Shown: positions 45,101 to 57,943 of the stretch, piece by piece
How the letters are laid out: every line of letters starts with the position of its first letter
Numbering within the stretch: the first letter of the stretch is position 1
Assembly: GCA_037178855.1 (NCBI GenBank)
Contig: JASJZC010000002.1
Span: forward strand, 4,402,001-4,466,000
Origin: Oscheius sp. JU75
Lineage: Eukaryota; Nematoda; Chromadorea; Rhabditida; Rhabditidae
Reading direction: 5' to 3'
Length of the DNA stretch: 64,000 bases
Translations under genes and position numbers: made by a program
The notes under the pieces: generated by a model
Database searches by the model: none
Told to the model about the DNA's origin: nothing
Seen by the model: the letters and a program-made list of their open reading frames with translations, nothing else

Positions 45101-48100
45101 AGTGAGAACTCGCCTCCGGCCACTTCCTCACATCGTCTAGAAACAGCCAGAAGGATGGGCGAGAGCAGTCCGAATCTGTCTCGTCTCCACCCAACCACTA
45201 CACAGCGCTCCCTCGGTAAGATCTTCGGAACTTTGTCTCACAAGTACGGGACAGTTAAAATTAGCGGCGTGAGGGGTTTGAACACACACTGTTCTCGCGC
45301 TCAGACATCTTCCCGCCTTCACAAGAGATTAACAATGTCGCTGCAAAAAGATTCGCAGCAGGACGATCTTTGAGCCAAACATTCCGTTGCAATAGAGTGG
45401 CATCTGTGGTTAAGAGAAATATGTGAGGTCTTCTGGTTCCTACAACCTCTTCACAGTGGTCAATGGGTAGTCAACATAGAGTGACAGTAGACAGTAGCCT
45501 TGTACCCATGTCCATTTCAGGAGCTCTCCCTTCATACTCAGTCGACCAGCGTCTCTGCCTAGCCTCTCCACAGGACTGCTACTCGAGTTCGGAATACGTA
45601 GCCTTCACGGAAAGACGCGGCGGTATGTTTGTCCTGTTTCTCCTCCTCAAAATAGAGCCCAAAAACTTTTGATTGAACTTCGTCTGTTGGGCGCGGATTG
45701 GGTTTCCGTGGGAGAGGCAAATAGCCGTCAAATCCACGCGCACGCGACTTCCTTTCTCTTCTTCATGGGCAGATCTCCCAGGTTGTTTCCATACAGCCTG
45801 TCTGTATTTACTCGGCGCTTCTTCGGCACAGGCGGGCTGTCCCCCTTTATGCTCCTCGACCACCCCACACACGTCAAGTGCTTCCGCTCATTCACACTTT
45901 TTCTGTCGCACATCAATACAGTCCGTTTTGCAAGGGTCTTCGGCAGATCCACTGCCGCTAACATTGTAGGAATTCTCGGACTACCATAGAGTTCCTTGTC
46001 GTCTTGCTCACTGCTCATTGTACATTGTCCGTTGAAGAGTAGCGTGAACAGGGGCCACTTGATCGTGGCATGATGTTAGACCAAGTCGGTACTCTTTGAA
46101 GTCCAGACCATCATGGCGGTATGGGAACTCTGTCGTAACTCTTTTTGCCTTGACACTCAACACAACTCGTTTTTCCCGTAGTTCTTTGACTAAACATTTC
46201 TCTATCTCTCTCTCCCAATTGTTATTGTTCAGTTCTCTAATTTCCTTTGAGCCAATTCCTAATGGGTGGGACCTCGACAGTTCTGAGCTCATCTAGAAAC
46301 TGACGTATCACAGCAAACAGGTGATTTGGTTGGTATCACTTCCCGAATTTGCTTTCATTGATAGTCCGGTTAGATCCTTGCGATATTGACTCCAAGCCAG
46401 TTTTCAGTACTTTTGTAGCAGTCGTTGAGTCCTTCCGTCTGTCCATTAGCATTCACTTCCTGAAGTACAGACAAGCAACGACAGAGAGAGACACAACTGT
46501 TTCGCGCTAACAGTGAAACAAACTCACCTAGTAGAGTTGAAGAAGCAACATTCCAAAACGGGGAGCACAGACAAAACTGACTAGAGTGACAAGACTAGAC
46601 AAGCCTGACAATCTTACCTCGACTTGTCGACTTACCAGACTCGTACATAGAAATGTGTTGGAAAGACCAAAATTCACGTAAACACCCCAGTTGAAATTTA
46701 TTTACGTTGTTTTGCACAGTAATCCGCAGTAATCTTGGCTCCTAATCCTTCCAGCGTTCCGGTTCCCTCCGTCAATTTGGAACTCCTCGGGTTTTTGGTC
46801 ATTGACGCTCCACCTGTTGACCCAAACCATTCGTTTTCTTTGTCCAAGGGATCCTCTGTTCATGCCGTCGAACACCCCCTCTCATTGCCCACCATCATTG
46901 TGCCACAATTGGGCAACTCCCTCAATGGCTGTCATTTTGAGAGATCTCTTCCCTTCAAATCTCTCCCCACTCATGTTGACCAATCATAAAAGCTTGACGC
47001 TTTTATTTGAGCTTGAAATGATCGACCTTCGGACCCAAGTTCAGGTCAACAGAACTGTCATAAACCATACCGCATAATCTCCTTTCCTCGTCTCTTTAGA
47101 TTGTCTGTAGTAGATTGATTGAGCTTTTTGTGGAAGCAGACCACTGCAAAAGAAACATTTGTATCCTCTCGAACACAACTGTGCCATCTCTTCCCGCGTG
47201 CTTTTTTCGAACGCCTTGATAGCAGTTGTTCAAGCTGCTCGTAGTAAACGTCTTGACCCGGCTGCCGCCAATGTTGCTCGAATATTTGGTTGTCGGTGAG
47301 TAAATCCCATATAACATTACACTTTACTATCTTGTTTGAATGAGAAACAGAAATCTAAACTTATGTTCTCCATCTTTTTCAGTATATCAGTAGTTTGGTT
47401 TCTAGTCGAAGTGTTGACCAAGGTGGTTTAACAAAGTCAGCCGTTCCGCTGGACATGACAGCCAGTGACAACTCGTGTCACAACTTTTTTTCATCGGATC
47501 TGCCAGGTGGACATCGGGCTTCAAAAGAGACACAGACATGGTGTAAATTTACATCTTTTGACTCAAACGGCCGAAAGGTATAGTTACCACCTGTAGCTCT
47601 TTCATCCTCTATCCTTTTGGCACATAGGCCTATCTCTCCTCCCTCTCCAAACTCTAAGATTACAAAAGAATACTTCCGCTTAGTCAAACTCACACTGACA
47701 GTTCCTCTGAAAAGATGGACTGGTCCCACTATCAAAAGACGTAACCCAGGTAGTGTGTTTGAGCTGTCGCGTCGTCTGACACTAGTTACGAGGCGGGAGG
47801 ACTGTTTGAACGGCTTGTACACATAGTCTCGCTTCATGTGTCGCATTATACTTGAACCTTTTGGATCTTTCCTTCCCCTTTTCTGAATATTTGAATGGCA
47901 TTCAGTAGCCGCGATCAATGACGCTGTGTGTCAGGTTACCGCGTGCTTCTTCTCTGAAAAATGTCTTAAACTTTTGCCAGTTGTATAATTGTTTTCTTGC
48001 CAAGTGACCGCCAATCAGCTCGTTTGAGACAGCTGCGCCTCCTCAATCCCTCGTATGCTACTAATTCGATCAGTCAAGTCCACGCACGAGATACCACGAG

Positions 48101-49570
48101 GCGCATGAGTGATCAGGAATCTATGATTGAGCTTGGCAGACCACTTTTCAAGGGGAGAGAGTAGATAGAAAAGTACTGATGAAGCAGTAGTCTCTCTTAA
48201 GCCTATCTCTTCACTTCCCACGGGGTCTTTTCGAGTAACTGAGAGTGCTCCCACAGCTGTCTAGAGCTACTTCTTTGATCTCCCAAGTGTCAGTTTCTTA
48301 TTTTTCTGTCTAATAATATTTAAAAACTACTATACTTGTTACACTTGTCAATTCAGACAGACTGTCTCCCCACAGTGTCCACGTAAGTTCAATGGCTATT
48401 TTGTTTGAACTATTCGTAGTTGCATACCTTACGACTTGCCAACCTGTCAAATCTCAAAGTACTGTCAACACAGTTGCTACAAACTACTGATCTCACGTGT
48501 ATCAGTGGAACACTTGCTCGAAGAGTACACATGTTGCCGAACAGTCTCAATTAATCCTCTCAGTGTATATTGACTTGTCAGAAGACATACCGATTAACAG
48601 ATCTGAAAATAGTTCCTCCTCTCTCCAAACAATGTTTTCCTCTCTCCATTCCAGCTGGTAGCTTTCTCCTTCTATTTATGGCCTGTGTCCTTGACGAGAA
48701 CGTGTGGAAAAGGTGTCGTTTTGATTGACACAAAGCGAATCTTTTCAGACACAGGCAACGGGACATCGGAGCCGATTCAGGCTGCCCTTCTCGGCGACCT
48801 TTCCAGTCAGCGTCGTGCCCGTCTCGAGACTTCTCTCCAAAGGGTCCACTATCGGTAGATCTTGGTTTTATACAGAGAAAACAAGTGAGTTCAGATCAGC
48901 GAGTGCCGGAGCCGACGCCTCGTATTCCATTAGAGCCAGTACTTCCGAAATGAAGGGCCCGCTGGCTCTGAATCGCGAGAATACGCGCTTTCTTCGCGCG
49001 ACGAAGAAGTTCTTCAAGAAGATCTACAATTCGGCTACGCTGCCGAACAACAAGAAGCAGGAACAGAAGGCCATGTCCGTAGAGCCGAGGCGCTATGAGA
49101 GAGTCGACAACCCTGATCCCATTTGGGTACCCCCGCCGAGGTAAGGATTCTTTTCCAACTGACTCGTGGTAGAAACTGTAAATCTGATCAAACCTCTATT
49201 TTTAGTATTCGAATGGTGGACGATGACCTCGAAGACGACCACACCTCGCGAATAGACTCCGTTTGTGGCAGTTCTCCGGCTACTGACAGCGGTGTCGATG
49301 TCGACCGTTCCTCCACTCCCGACCACAGCGTCGAATCCATCACCCTCACCTCCAAGAGTGACGACGACAATCAGGACCTCTCCTACAGCGAGATATTCGA
49401 GAATCTTCGTAGGGAAATGGTGGGTTCTATTGAATAGAAGAATAATACAAGAAATTTAGCAACTCCTCCGTCAACGAGATCACAAAATTCTGGCGGAACT
49501 CCACTGGGCTGAAGAGCAGCTCCGTACAGCACGTCATGACCGTTTCGGTGTCCGCGGTTTCCTCGTCTAG
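42101..49570 (+). CDS. Unrecognised 335-aa Ser/Thr-rich protein with C-terminal coiled helix
   Basis: Seven exons whose phases close perfectly: 42101..42216, 45103..45215, 45521..45622, 48749..48854, 48895..49140, 49206..49419, 49460..49570. The start ATG follows acceptor cttttttcag and a 10-nt leader (spliced-leader type). N-terminus METSTGGWYNGRRQYRSVAF; then a Ser-rich stretch with SPNLSRLHPTT; a basic patch RFLRATKKFFKKIYNS; the motif ERVDNPDPIWVPPP; an acidic region DDDLEDDHTSRIDS; and a C-terminal amphipathic helix QLLRQRDHKILAELHWAEEQ ending GVRGFLV. No signal peptide or membrane helix. The pattern suggests an intrinsically disordered cytoplasmic adaptor, but I do not recognise the family. 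Two introns of about 3 kb could hide extra exons. The first two exons rest on splice phase alone. Confidence 0.65.
42217..45102. other. Intron 1 of the unknown gene
   Basis: Pyrimidine-rich on the plus strand. A 245-codon open frame (42405-43142) exists, but its composition is that of the surrounding intron. One copy of the dispersed repeat is present. Confidence 0.5.
44031..44198 (+). repeat. Dispersed repeat, copy 2
   Basis: Similar to the reverse complement of 18148-18350: shared blocks include ctctactatctaaagcgc, gtttgtttgtt, gtggtcacgaaacaaaagcg, agaagttttgtt and caactttgggtgcgctgtag. This copy has only a short GTTT tract. It lies in the first long intron of the 42101-49570 gene. Confidence 0.8.
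45623..48748. other. Intron 3 of the unknown gene
   Basis: Pyrimidine-rich, with no confidently supported exon. Acceptor-like sites (for example before 45830) start frames that do not close with a good donor. Confidence 0.45.
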
Positions 49571-49801
49571 TCCCAGTGTCCTTGGAGAAGGAGAGGACTG
49601 TATCACTCACACATTTTACACGGGTCTGCACTGTCAGTCTCTGGCTGACTACTTCCTCCTCGTTGTGGAAGCGGTCATGTTGTAGAGACGTCTCAAATGT
49701 CATTCCTGTACGTTTCCAGTGCCCATTAGATTATTGACATACAAATTTAATAAAATATAACTTAAAAGGAACCCGTAAAAAAGTGAGATCCCGTATGAGA
49801 G

Positions 49802-52800
49802 CTACTTGTAGTTGATTCTGTCGATGGCCAGCTCGATGGCGAAGGCGAGACGTTTTTCTCCAGCCCAATTCGCGAGAGTTTCGGCGAAATAGACCTCCGG
49901 CATGACTCGGTCCTTCTTTTCTGCCTCTTCCAAGCTCTAATGTTTTTATTTTATTTTTGGATAAGAAACGAAGAGGAACCTGTGATAGGCTGGTCAAATG
50001 TTTCCTCATCCCGGAAATCGACTCGAGACAAGGCCAATGGAGTCGGCTCTTCTCGTGCGACTGGAGTTGTATTTTCGGGTGTTTGCACTGGAATGTGGAG
50101 GCCGTCAATTCCAGGTCGAAACAGTCTTCTTTCATCGCCTCGTGATCACTCAATTTATACTGATAGAAAAATGAAAAAAAAAACCAACTTTTTGCACTCG
50201 TTTATTCGCAGCCGGCCGTGTCCCTTCGTCAGCACTTTGACCAGCTCCTGCTTTTGCATTTCTTTTGATAGATCGTACTTTAACGTCTCGAGACCCTTGC
50301 CTCCGAATTCGAGATGACTGAGCAGCTCTAGTGGCGGGATTACGGTAGGTGCTTTGAAAGTGCCTATTGTTCCGTCCTAAACTGGGTGTTTTGATACACA
50401 AAAGAGCATACCAGATAAGTGGCTCGAATATCGGCCTGAATGGGATTTTTCCAGCTGTTGAAGGGTACAATCAGGCGGTGTTCGACAGTTTGAGTCCAGA
50501 GAAAACGGAGCGGCTGATGGTAAAAGCGGTTGTCGTTGATGCCGTGACAGGCCTGAGGAAAGAAGGAGATCAGCAGTAGCGCATTCGACAAATTGTCCTC
50601 CTTGAAACCGAACCTGAATATTTTTTTGTGAAGAAAAAGATAAAACAAGAAAAAACCGGCCATCGCCCATGGAGAGCATTCCGAGAACTTCGTGAGCTGC
50701 GACCTGTTCCTGGTGTTTCCGCGTACTCCTCATCCAGCCAATTACGGGCTCATGGACACGCCAAACCCTCGCAGCTCGGATCGTCTCCAAATCGCCGCTG
50801 CTTGTCATTAGCTGAAAGCCATTTAAAGGGAAAAAACTAAGTGTTACCATGGCCAAACTTTGTAGAAGAGTATTTGTCACCAGACTGACCACATTCAAGC
50901 CGGCAGCCTCAAGAATCTCTTGCATATGTTCTCGCTTGTTCGTGGGAAGGAATTTTTTCACGTAGAAGAGCTGGAATCTCTTATGAACCCAAAATTATGT
51001 AAGGTCATACCAGAGTTACGTACGCGCTATTTTTCCGATCGGGAGGAGCATTCTTGAATCGCATTCCAATAGCCATCGCGGTTCCCGCGATCACGTAGCA
51101 GTAGATCTGCGCCAGTGACTCGAAATCAACCAGATCTTCGCAACGATCCTCGTCCATCAGATGTTTCTTCAGCTCCGCATCCGGCATTTCGGAAAGACGT
51201 AGTCGCGTCAGCAGATAGCTTTCGACCGCCGATGGAACCATATTTTGAACAAAGTCGAGGTCGGGCTGGATAGAATCCCACATGATCAGGTGGTAGCACA
51301 GCAGTCGCGCCATTATCTTAATGTACTTTGTCATTTTGGAGGTAAAAATCTGACCAGATCGGGTTTGATTCCTTCGAGCTGAACAATAGAGTTGGGCAAT
51401 GCTATTCTTTTGGCAATGGATTCGTTGTTGGTACGGAAGAACATGAGACCGAGGGCGATACAGGCCGCCTGACCGGCCAGATGCGTATTCACAGATTCTT
51501 TCTCCTGGAAATGCACCATAAAAAAAGCAAAGCATCTCGAACAACCCGAACATGACAAGAAGGAGGCTGCTGTATGGGATTCGAGTTGAAAGTGTCCGTC
51601 GATTGGAGAATCTGCGACTGGAAGATGCACAGTTTACGTGGATGTCCCAGCAGCATGTGGATTAGTCTTTCAACTATCGACGCCTGTTCCTCCTTGAACG
51701 GTGGCTGTCTGGCCAGATACTCATTTCCCTGTCCGAGTGTGATCAAACCGACGGCGAAACCAGCATTCAGTCTGTACGCGTAGCGGTCATTGGCTGGAGC
51801 CTCGTCCGCCGATAGAGTCTTCCCAATCTACATTTTAATGTGTTCACATCAAACAATTAAACAAACCTCATTTATAATCTTGTTGACCAGGGTAAAATTG
51901 CTTGTCTGTGCGAACAGTAGTCCGAGAGAGGCCAATGCGGCAGTCTAAAACATTTATTAGTCGGTAACGTGCTAAAGGACCTGATTGATGGCGGGAATGT
52001 TGATATTGAGCGTAGTCTGTCCGAAGAGGAACGGCAGCTGTGTACTGATCATTTTATATGTTTTCATGTCTCCCGTGCCGAGTTTTGCCACTCCGTATCC
52101 GATCAAAATGGCCACGGATTGGAATTCGTCCATTGTGATCAGCATCTCGCTGATATGATAGGTACTGGAGAGAACATGTCCGTTCAGGGCGAAGCCATAG
52201 AGCATTCCGGCTGCGGTCTGATTGCTCAACTTGTCTTGATTGACACAGAGTGAGACAATATATTCGCTGTCCAGTTTGACCAGGGAGGCATGGCCGAGTC
52301 GAAGGGCACTGGCCACGCCGTTGTAGAACTCTCCCCACTCTCTGTAGGGTCTAGTCGCCTAAATTCTAGCATTTTTAAACGAAAATAGAGGAAAAACAAA
52401 CGTCTGTGATGGGAATCTCAAACGAGTTGTTTGCCGGGAAGATTCGAGCCTGTAGACAGAGTTCCGGCACGACGTTCCCTTCAGCATTTTGGGGGAAATC
52501 GCCTCGTGTTCGGAAATCGGTCATGGCTCGACCGAATGCCTGGGCCAGATAACGGATACAGGTTCCGTGGAGAAAGACCTCCTGAATCTCGCGCTCGTCA
52601 GTCAAATGGCTCGGAACGTTCTTTCTGAACATTTTGATATATTTAGAAGAAGATAAAAACTAACAAAGTTGAGGTATTAATCAGGACGGGTTTATCGCTC
52701 CTCAACATCTCATAAATGTTCTCCATCCGCTTGTCTGTCGGCCATTGAGAGGCGGCTATCTCCGCGTTTGTCTGCTCCGACGGAAATTCGCTAGAGTTTA

Positions 52801-55800
52801 CAGGGTTAAAGATAAAAATAAAAGAAACGAACAAGTCGGCTGGCTGTAGCTGTGGATACATGTCTTCTGCAGACTGATTGAAGAGGAGCAACTTCCCGAG
52901 AAGTAGTCCCAATGTGCAGGGCAGTTTCTCGGCCTGTCGGCCCTTGAAATCGAACAAACTGAGCAATAAAGCACATTTCTGCTCGCCAGAGACCTTCTTC
53001 GACAGGATGATTCGATGGACTTCGCGCTCCTCTCCAAACGGCATCAGCTTTTTCCACCGTCTTCCCAGCAAGCGCAGGAGGTCGATCTGGTTCGTCACGT
53101 TGTTTAGCCCGACAGAAATGGCTGGAAAAGTCGTTCCCAGATTTAAAAAAAAAAAGACTGACCAAGCATAAACTGGGCGATTTTAGGGGAATAGGTGAAA
53201 ACTTGGTTGTTACATCGGGCTGACTCTTGGCTGTATCGGAGAATGGCTCCGAGGGTGGCGTAAATATTGAAGGCGCCATCGAGATAGGGATTCTTCGCGA
53301 ACTTCAGCTCCTCATCGTTTCTGACGGTCATCGAGAAGGAAGACTCGATTTCGGTAGGGAATTCAATCTCGTATAGCTTCAGAAGATGCTCGTGGCTCAT
53401 CACTCTGAAGTATTTTGTAAAAAAAAAAAATTAGGAGGTTAGAGCCTACTTAGCTCCAATCCGTAAATACTCGACCAGTTGCCCTCGAATCTTCTTCAAA
53501 TCGTCTTGTAGGGCCCATTGTTGCCAAATCGAATGCATCGCGGCGAAAATTCTGCAACTTTTTCTATTTATTTGAAGAAACGACTACTAACGTTTGAAAG
53601 TAGGAGAACATCTGTGCCGAGGTGTCTACCGTAACCCGAACACGATTCTCGAGATTTGGGACGTCGATGGACGAAGCTCCAAAGGACTTTATTCGGGCAA
53701 GCAGCTCCTCTCTCGACTGTAAGGGTCTTCTCATCTTGGCCGACGGCTGTTCTGTCTCCGAAGATGACTTCTGAGATGACTTTTACTAGGAAAAAAAGAT
53801 CAAAACATACTGGTGCAACGAGGAAACTGTGCTCCTCGATTGCGACTCCGATCTCCTTGAAAATAAAACGAAAAGCCGCATGGAGAAGATCACAAATCGG
53901 CTCCTTCTGTTTGGGAACAGCGCTGTCATGCGAGTTGAACACTCTCCAACGGGCGATCAGTAGACTTGCCTTTTCCGTGTTGGCAGCCGAGAGACAGGTC
54001 GAGAAGAGCTCTTCTACTAAAACTCGACTTTTTGACTGAGACGTAAACAGGCTAACCCATGGGATCTCCGTAAAGTGGTCGAATCTGCAGTAGGGAAAAG
54101 TCCAAATCCGGAGTCACAACTGCCAGCATATCGTCCACGGCCGGATGTAACGTTTTGATTCCAACCAACTCCGAAGGCCAACTGATCGCTGATATTTTGG
54201 TCGGGCCGGCGAATAGCGTCAAATAATGGTCAGATTCCATCACAACTGTCATTCGCTCCTTCTGTAAGTGCCATCTTGCTACTTTCGATTAATACAGTAC
54301 CTCTAGATAGGTAGCATCGAGACAGCCAAGAATCGCGAAAGAGTTCTGGACAACGGTCTTCGACTCTCGATCAGCAAGTCTGATCAATCGAAGCTGGTTG
54401 ATTTCGGACAGATGGTAGTTGACAAAGACTTGTCTGGTGAGCGAATAGGAGAGGAAGGCCTTGGAAGCCGAGTAGCCCACGAGCTCCTTCCTGTTGCCCT
54501 CGGACCAGATACATTCGAGACAGAATTCGGCGTAGAAGAGGTCGTTATTCTGGTCACGGGTCAGGAATCTCGTCATGTTCGGTCTAGAACAATTAATTAT
54601 TGAATAAAACACAGTAAGATACCCAATAGTACTGACAATGGAGGGCTGCCCAGCTGGAGTATATCGGATCGAGGCCGATTCGCACGAAAAATTGGATCTC
54701 CTGAAAATGAACAGGTCAAGTGCGTCTCGTTTTCCCTATTATTGTCGTCTGGCTCAGATTGTTGCCCTCGCGAGATTCGGCACCTTTTGACATCAACATT
54801 CGTGTTTATCTCGAGTCATCTTGTCCTTTTTCGACGAGAAGAACTTACACAGGAGGCGATCCAATGTTCGAAAGAGCCGGGCTGTCGAGCGGGAATGTTC
54901 TGGTTCTGGCCAGTCGCATCATCGACCTTGTCTCCACCGACGTGATGCCTTCTGAAAAGATGATCTTTGATAAGTCCCGTAACCGAATCAAAGACTCTCT
55001 CCCCCCATGACCATACTTGTCTTCTTCTAATCTCTTCCCCTAACCTCGCGCCTCATTTGTCATGCGCCAATTTTGTCTTTCTCCTAAGGATCAACAAGCG
55101 AGTCTGCCGGATTTAGCACGGCGTCGTCGCTGTCGTCGACGGAATCGTGAGAGAAAACGGGGTCGTCCCTTGCCCCGGATTAGGTTAGTGTCGTAGGCGA
55201 ATTCAATTCGAGAGACTGAGAAGGAGGAGGTGCAGCTCCGTGGGCTTCTCACGTTTCCTCTCAGCTTTTTGAACCTCTACTTTGTCATATTCCTGATCAA
55301 CTGACTGAATTCGGCCATTTACGATGTTTTTTGCTCGAGTCACTCGGGACCTGTTTACCCGGATTTTATATGTTCCCGGCCATTTCTCTAATCATCAGGA
55401 GCAATTCCGTAATTGCCGTAGTTTATCCTCCCTCCTAAGGCGTAACACAGAAATCTGATGTCTTCGCCTCCCCCTTTACATCAAACACCCTCGCTTTGGG
55501 TAACAAATCCTCAGGAGGAAGATTTGTGGCCGTCTGACCTTCCAGGGATAAATCGCCCACATGTTTTCACGCCCTTGTTGTTCTCTACACATCCGTTCGT
55601 TGACGGCGCGCTCGTTTTGACTTAACTCTATTTGACTCCGTGGTCAGAACCTTCTGTCTGTTTAGAAAACAAGATGGGCAACCGACCAGGGCATCAGTTG
55701 ACAGCCAACAAACGACACGTCTACCATTCCTGGACAACACTCTACTCTCACGATCCGGAACTTCTAACCGACGCGATAAGGTGAGTCAGTTGTATGTCAA

Positions 55801-57764
55801 GGGAACGAATTTGATGCTCGTTATAGCGAAGCTTGGCTGAAAGCAGCTGAACTGACACCGACGTGGGTCTGGGGCATAGTAGGACTTCACGAGACGATGC
55901 ATGCTACATACAATGAGAACAAGAAGTTTGTCGCCATGATTCACCAGGTAGATTTGAGGAGGAATAGACTAATATCAAGTCTAGGTCAGGGAGTTCCTAC
56001 ACAGCGTGATCAAACTGCACAAATGTGATACAGAGATGGCGAAGAGTCTATCTTTTCGACTCGGAATGAGGCACAGGTTTGTGAATGCGATTTGAATACA
56101 TCAGCTTGCATGTAGACAGTACATGAACGAGGGCAATGACAACTCCTACTGGACTCCCTTCGCTCAACAGCTCCCTATTTCTATAAGCAAATGTTACCTA
56201 CACATGGCCAGTACGAATAATCGGTTAGAGAAATCCTTTGAAACACAAAAGAATTCAGATTTCGCAAAATCTTTCGGATACCAGCACATGGCGACAAGAC
56301 GGAAGAAGATGAGCTACTCGAATCTTGGAAGAAATTCATGAATCTGATTGTGGAAGCCATGAAACGGGGATACGAGGGATGCCCTAGTGAGAAAACGGCG
56401 CTCAGGTTAAGCATCACAAAGTGAGAAATAGGACCGATAAAAAAAAAAAACAAAAAGTTTCAGCAGCATCATATCAATGGCCCCAGTGAGGTCAACAAGG
56501 AGTCGATCAGCTTGTCATTTCTTGGAGCCTACTCTTTCACCAGCATTGAGTGAGTTCGAGTGACGCAGTTTGATGATAAAAGCTCATTTAGACTGCAACA
56601 TGGTTCCGACCACAAATTCGACGCCAACAATACATCACGAACGAAGTCGAAGTATTCTCCGAAACAGGGTAGACCGTTGTAGTCGAGATCTCTCTGCTCT
56701 ACGACGGTTGAGCTCGCCCAACGGGAACGGAACCCTTCTCACGGCTTCAGATCAACAACTTTTGAATCTGGCGAACCAGAGGAACGACGGTCGTAGATCA
56801 CTCACAATACCGCTGTCGTAGATAAACGAAATATACCTTCTAAGCCTTTAGGTGTACTGAATGTCGGTCCTTTGGGCGTCGAGGAGAGGTGTCTGTTGTG
56901 TGTACTGCGAAAGATGAATAAGGACCTCTTCAGTTCTTCGTCGGACATTTGTCGGAGATGGTACAGGCGATGTGACTTTGTTTGACGGTCGAACGTTAGC
57001 AGAAGGTCATCTAGAGCGTCAACCACGCTCATTTCCTCATTTTCCCAGCAGAAGAGCCAATCCGCGATGTAATCTTTAAAATAGTTGTTTCGAGAAAACT
57101 CGTCAGAAATGATACCTTTGCCTTTGTAGAGAAGTGGCAGCAGCTCGCTCAGAGGATGTGTCAACGAATGTAGATAAATGTGCTCGTCCTGTTTCATTCT
57201 GTACTCTTCGTCGCTGATCCAGGCCTGTTCAATCAGCAGTCCGTACTTCATTCTGTACGCATTTCGGATCTGAACTGATATACAAGCAAAAAAGTAATAG
57301 CTACCTTGAAAGGGACAAAATAGGTATATGGATGATCATCTGTGTCGTCGAAAAATGTCATATCTTGTTCTCCAATCACCGTCAGACAATGCATAGTTCT
57401 CGTATCTTTTCGGTCGTCTTTGCTCCGGGCAAAGCTCACGTATAGAATCTGCATCTAGATAACAACAGAGTAAGATCTTAGAAAACTTTTCGAATATCGT
57501 ATCCGACGGAGACTCTGCGAATTAGATGTCCTGCGGCGGAGCAGATGGCCACTGACCGTTTCGAGGCATAAGAAATCTCGGCTATATTCTGCTCGAGGCG
57601 ATGAATCGAAAAGAAATTCGGTCCCGCCTGTAAAATGTTCCATTTTCACGTCTCGCGAAAAGAGAGACCTTCACAGCCTCTTCGATCTCCTTTTCCGAAA
57701 AGAGCACGGGTGTTGTGCTTGTCGCTATCATGATTTCCGTCTCCTCTAGTCTCGACTCATTCAT
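49802..57764 (-). CDS. APC1: Anaphase-promoting complex subunit 1 (APC1, mat-2-like)
   Basis: Largest scaffold subunit of the APC/C ubiquitin ligase, nuclear, required for metaphase-anaphase transition. The start MNESRLEETEIMIATSTT is at 57764 and the stop TAG at 49802-49804. The N-terminal beta-propeller region includes FVPFKVIRNAYRMKYGLL and HSLTHPLSELLPLLYKGKG (human: SMLHPLDEITPLVCKSG). Exon 54849..54951 carries RTRTFPLDSPALSN, followed by ECIWSEGNRKELVGYSASKA. The proteasome/cyclosome repeats are clear: GYGVAKLGTGDMKTYKMI, GFAVGLITLGQGNEYLA and YCYVIAGTAMAIGMRFKNA. HEVLGMLSMGDGRF is followed by NRFYHQPLRFLWTQTVEHRL (human NRYHLQALRHLYVLAAEPRL). The C-terminus is VYFAETLANWAGEKRLAF. Many exons, mostly with short introns. 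Intron 54952..56836 holds a globin gene on the other strand. Confidence 0.93.
55674..56821 (+). CDS. Globin-domain protein with N-myristoylation-type N-terminus, nested in APC1 intron
   Basis: The start MGNRPGHQLTANKRHVYHSW (Gly2, Asn3) fits N-myristoylation, as in many nematode globins. The ATG follows acceptor ctgtctgtttag. Exons: from 55674; AEAWLKAAELTPTWVWGIVG (second exon); VREFLHSVIKLHKCDTEMAK and SLSFRLGMRHRQYM, with the probable proximal His in RLGMRHR; then YWTPFAQQLPISISKCY; ESWKKFMNLIVEAMKRGYEG as the last globin helix; a Ser/Arg-rich tail (APVRSTRSRSACHF, SRSILRNRVDRCSR) to TAG at 56819-56821. Intron phases close if the donor at AATCG/gttag is used. The distal position is uncertain. 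The stop lies 15 nt from the APC1 donor, so the 3' UTR must overlap the APC1 exon in antisense. Likely membrane-associated redox or oxygen-sensing globin. Confidence 0.8.
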
Positions 57765-57943
57765 CCAAGCGAAATGTAATCCTGCTATCGTCGGTAAAAC
57801 ATGCTTGGACAGGAAAAAGACATCTAATCGAGGACAACTTCAAAGACAAGTGTTCATGCTGACAATTTATTCAAACGTTTACAATTAACCGGCAAAAAAA
57901 TGAGTATCGAGTAGAATATACAGAGTAATTGGAGTGGGCGAGT

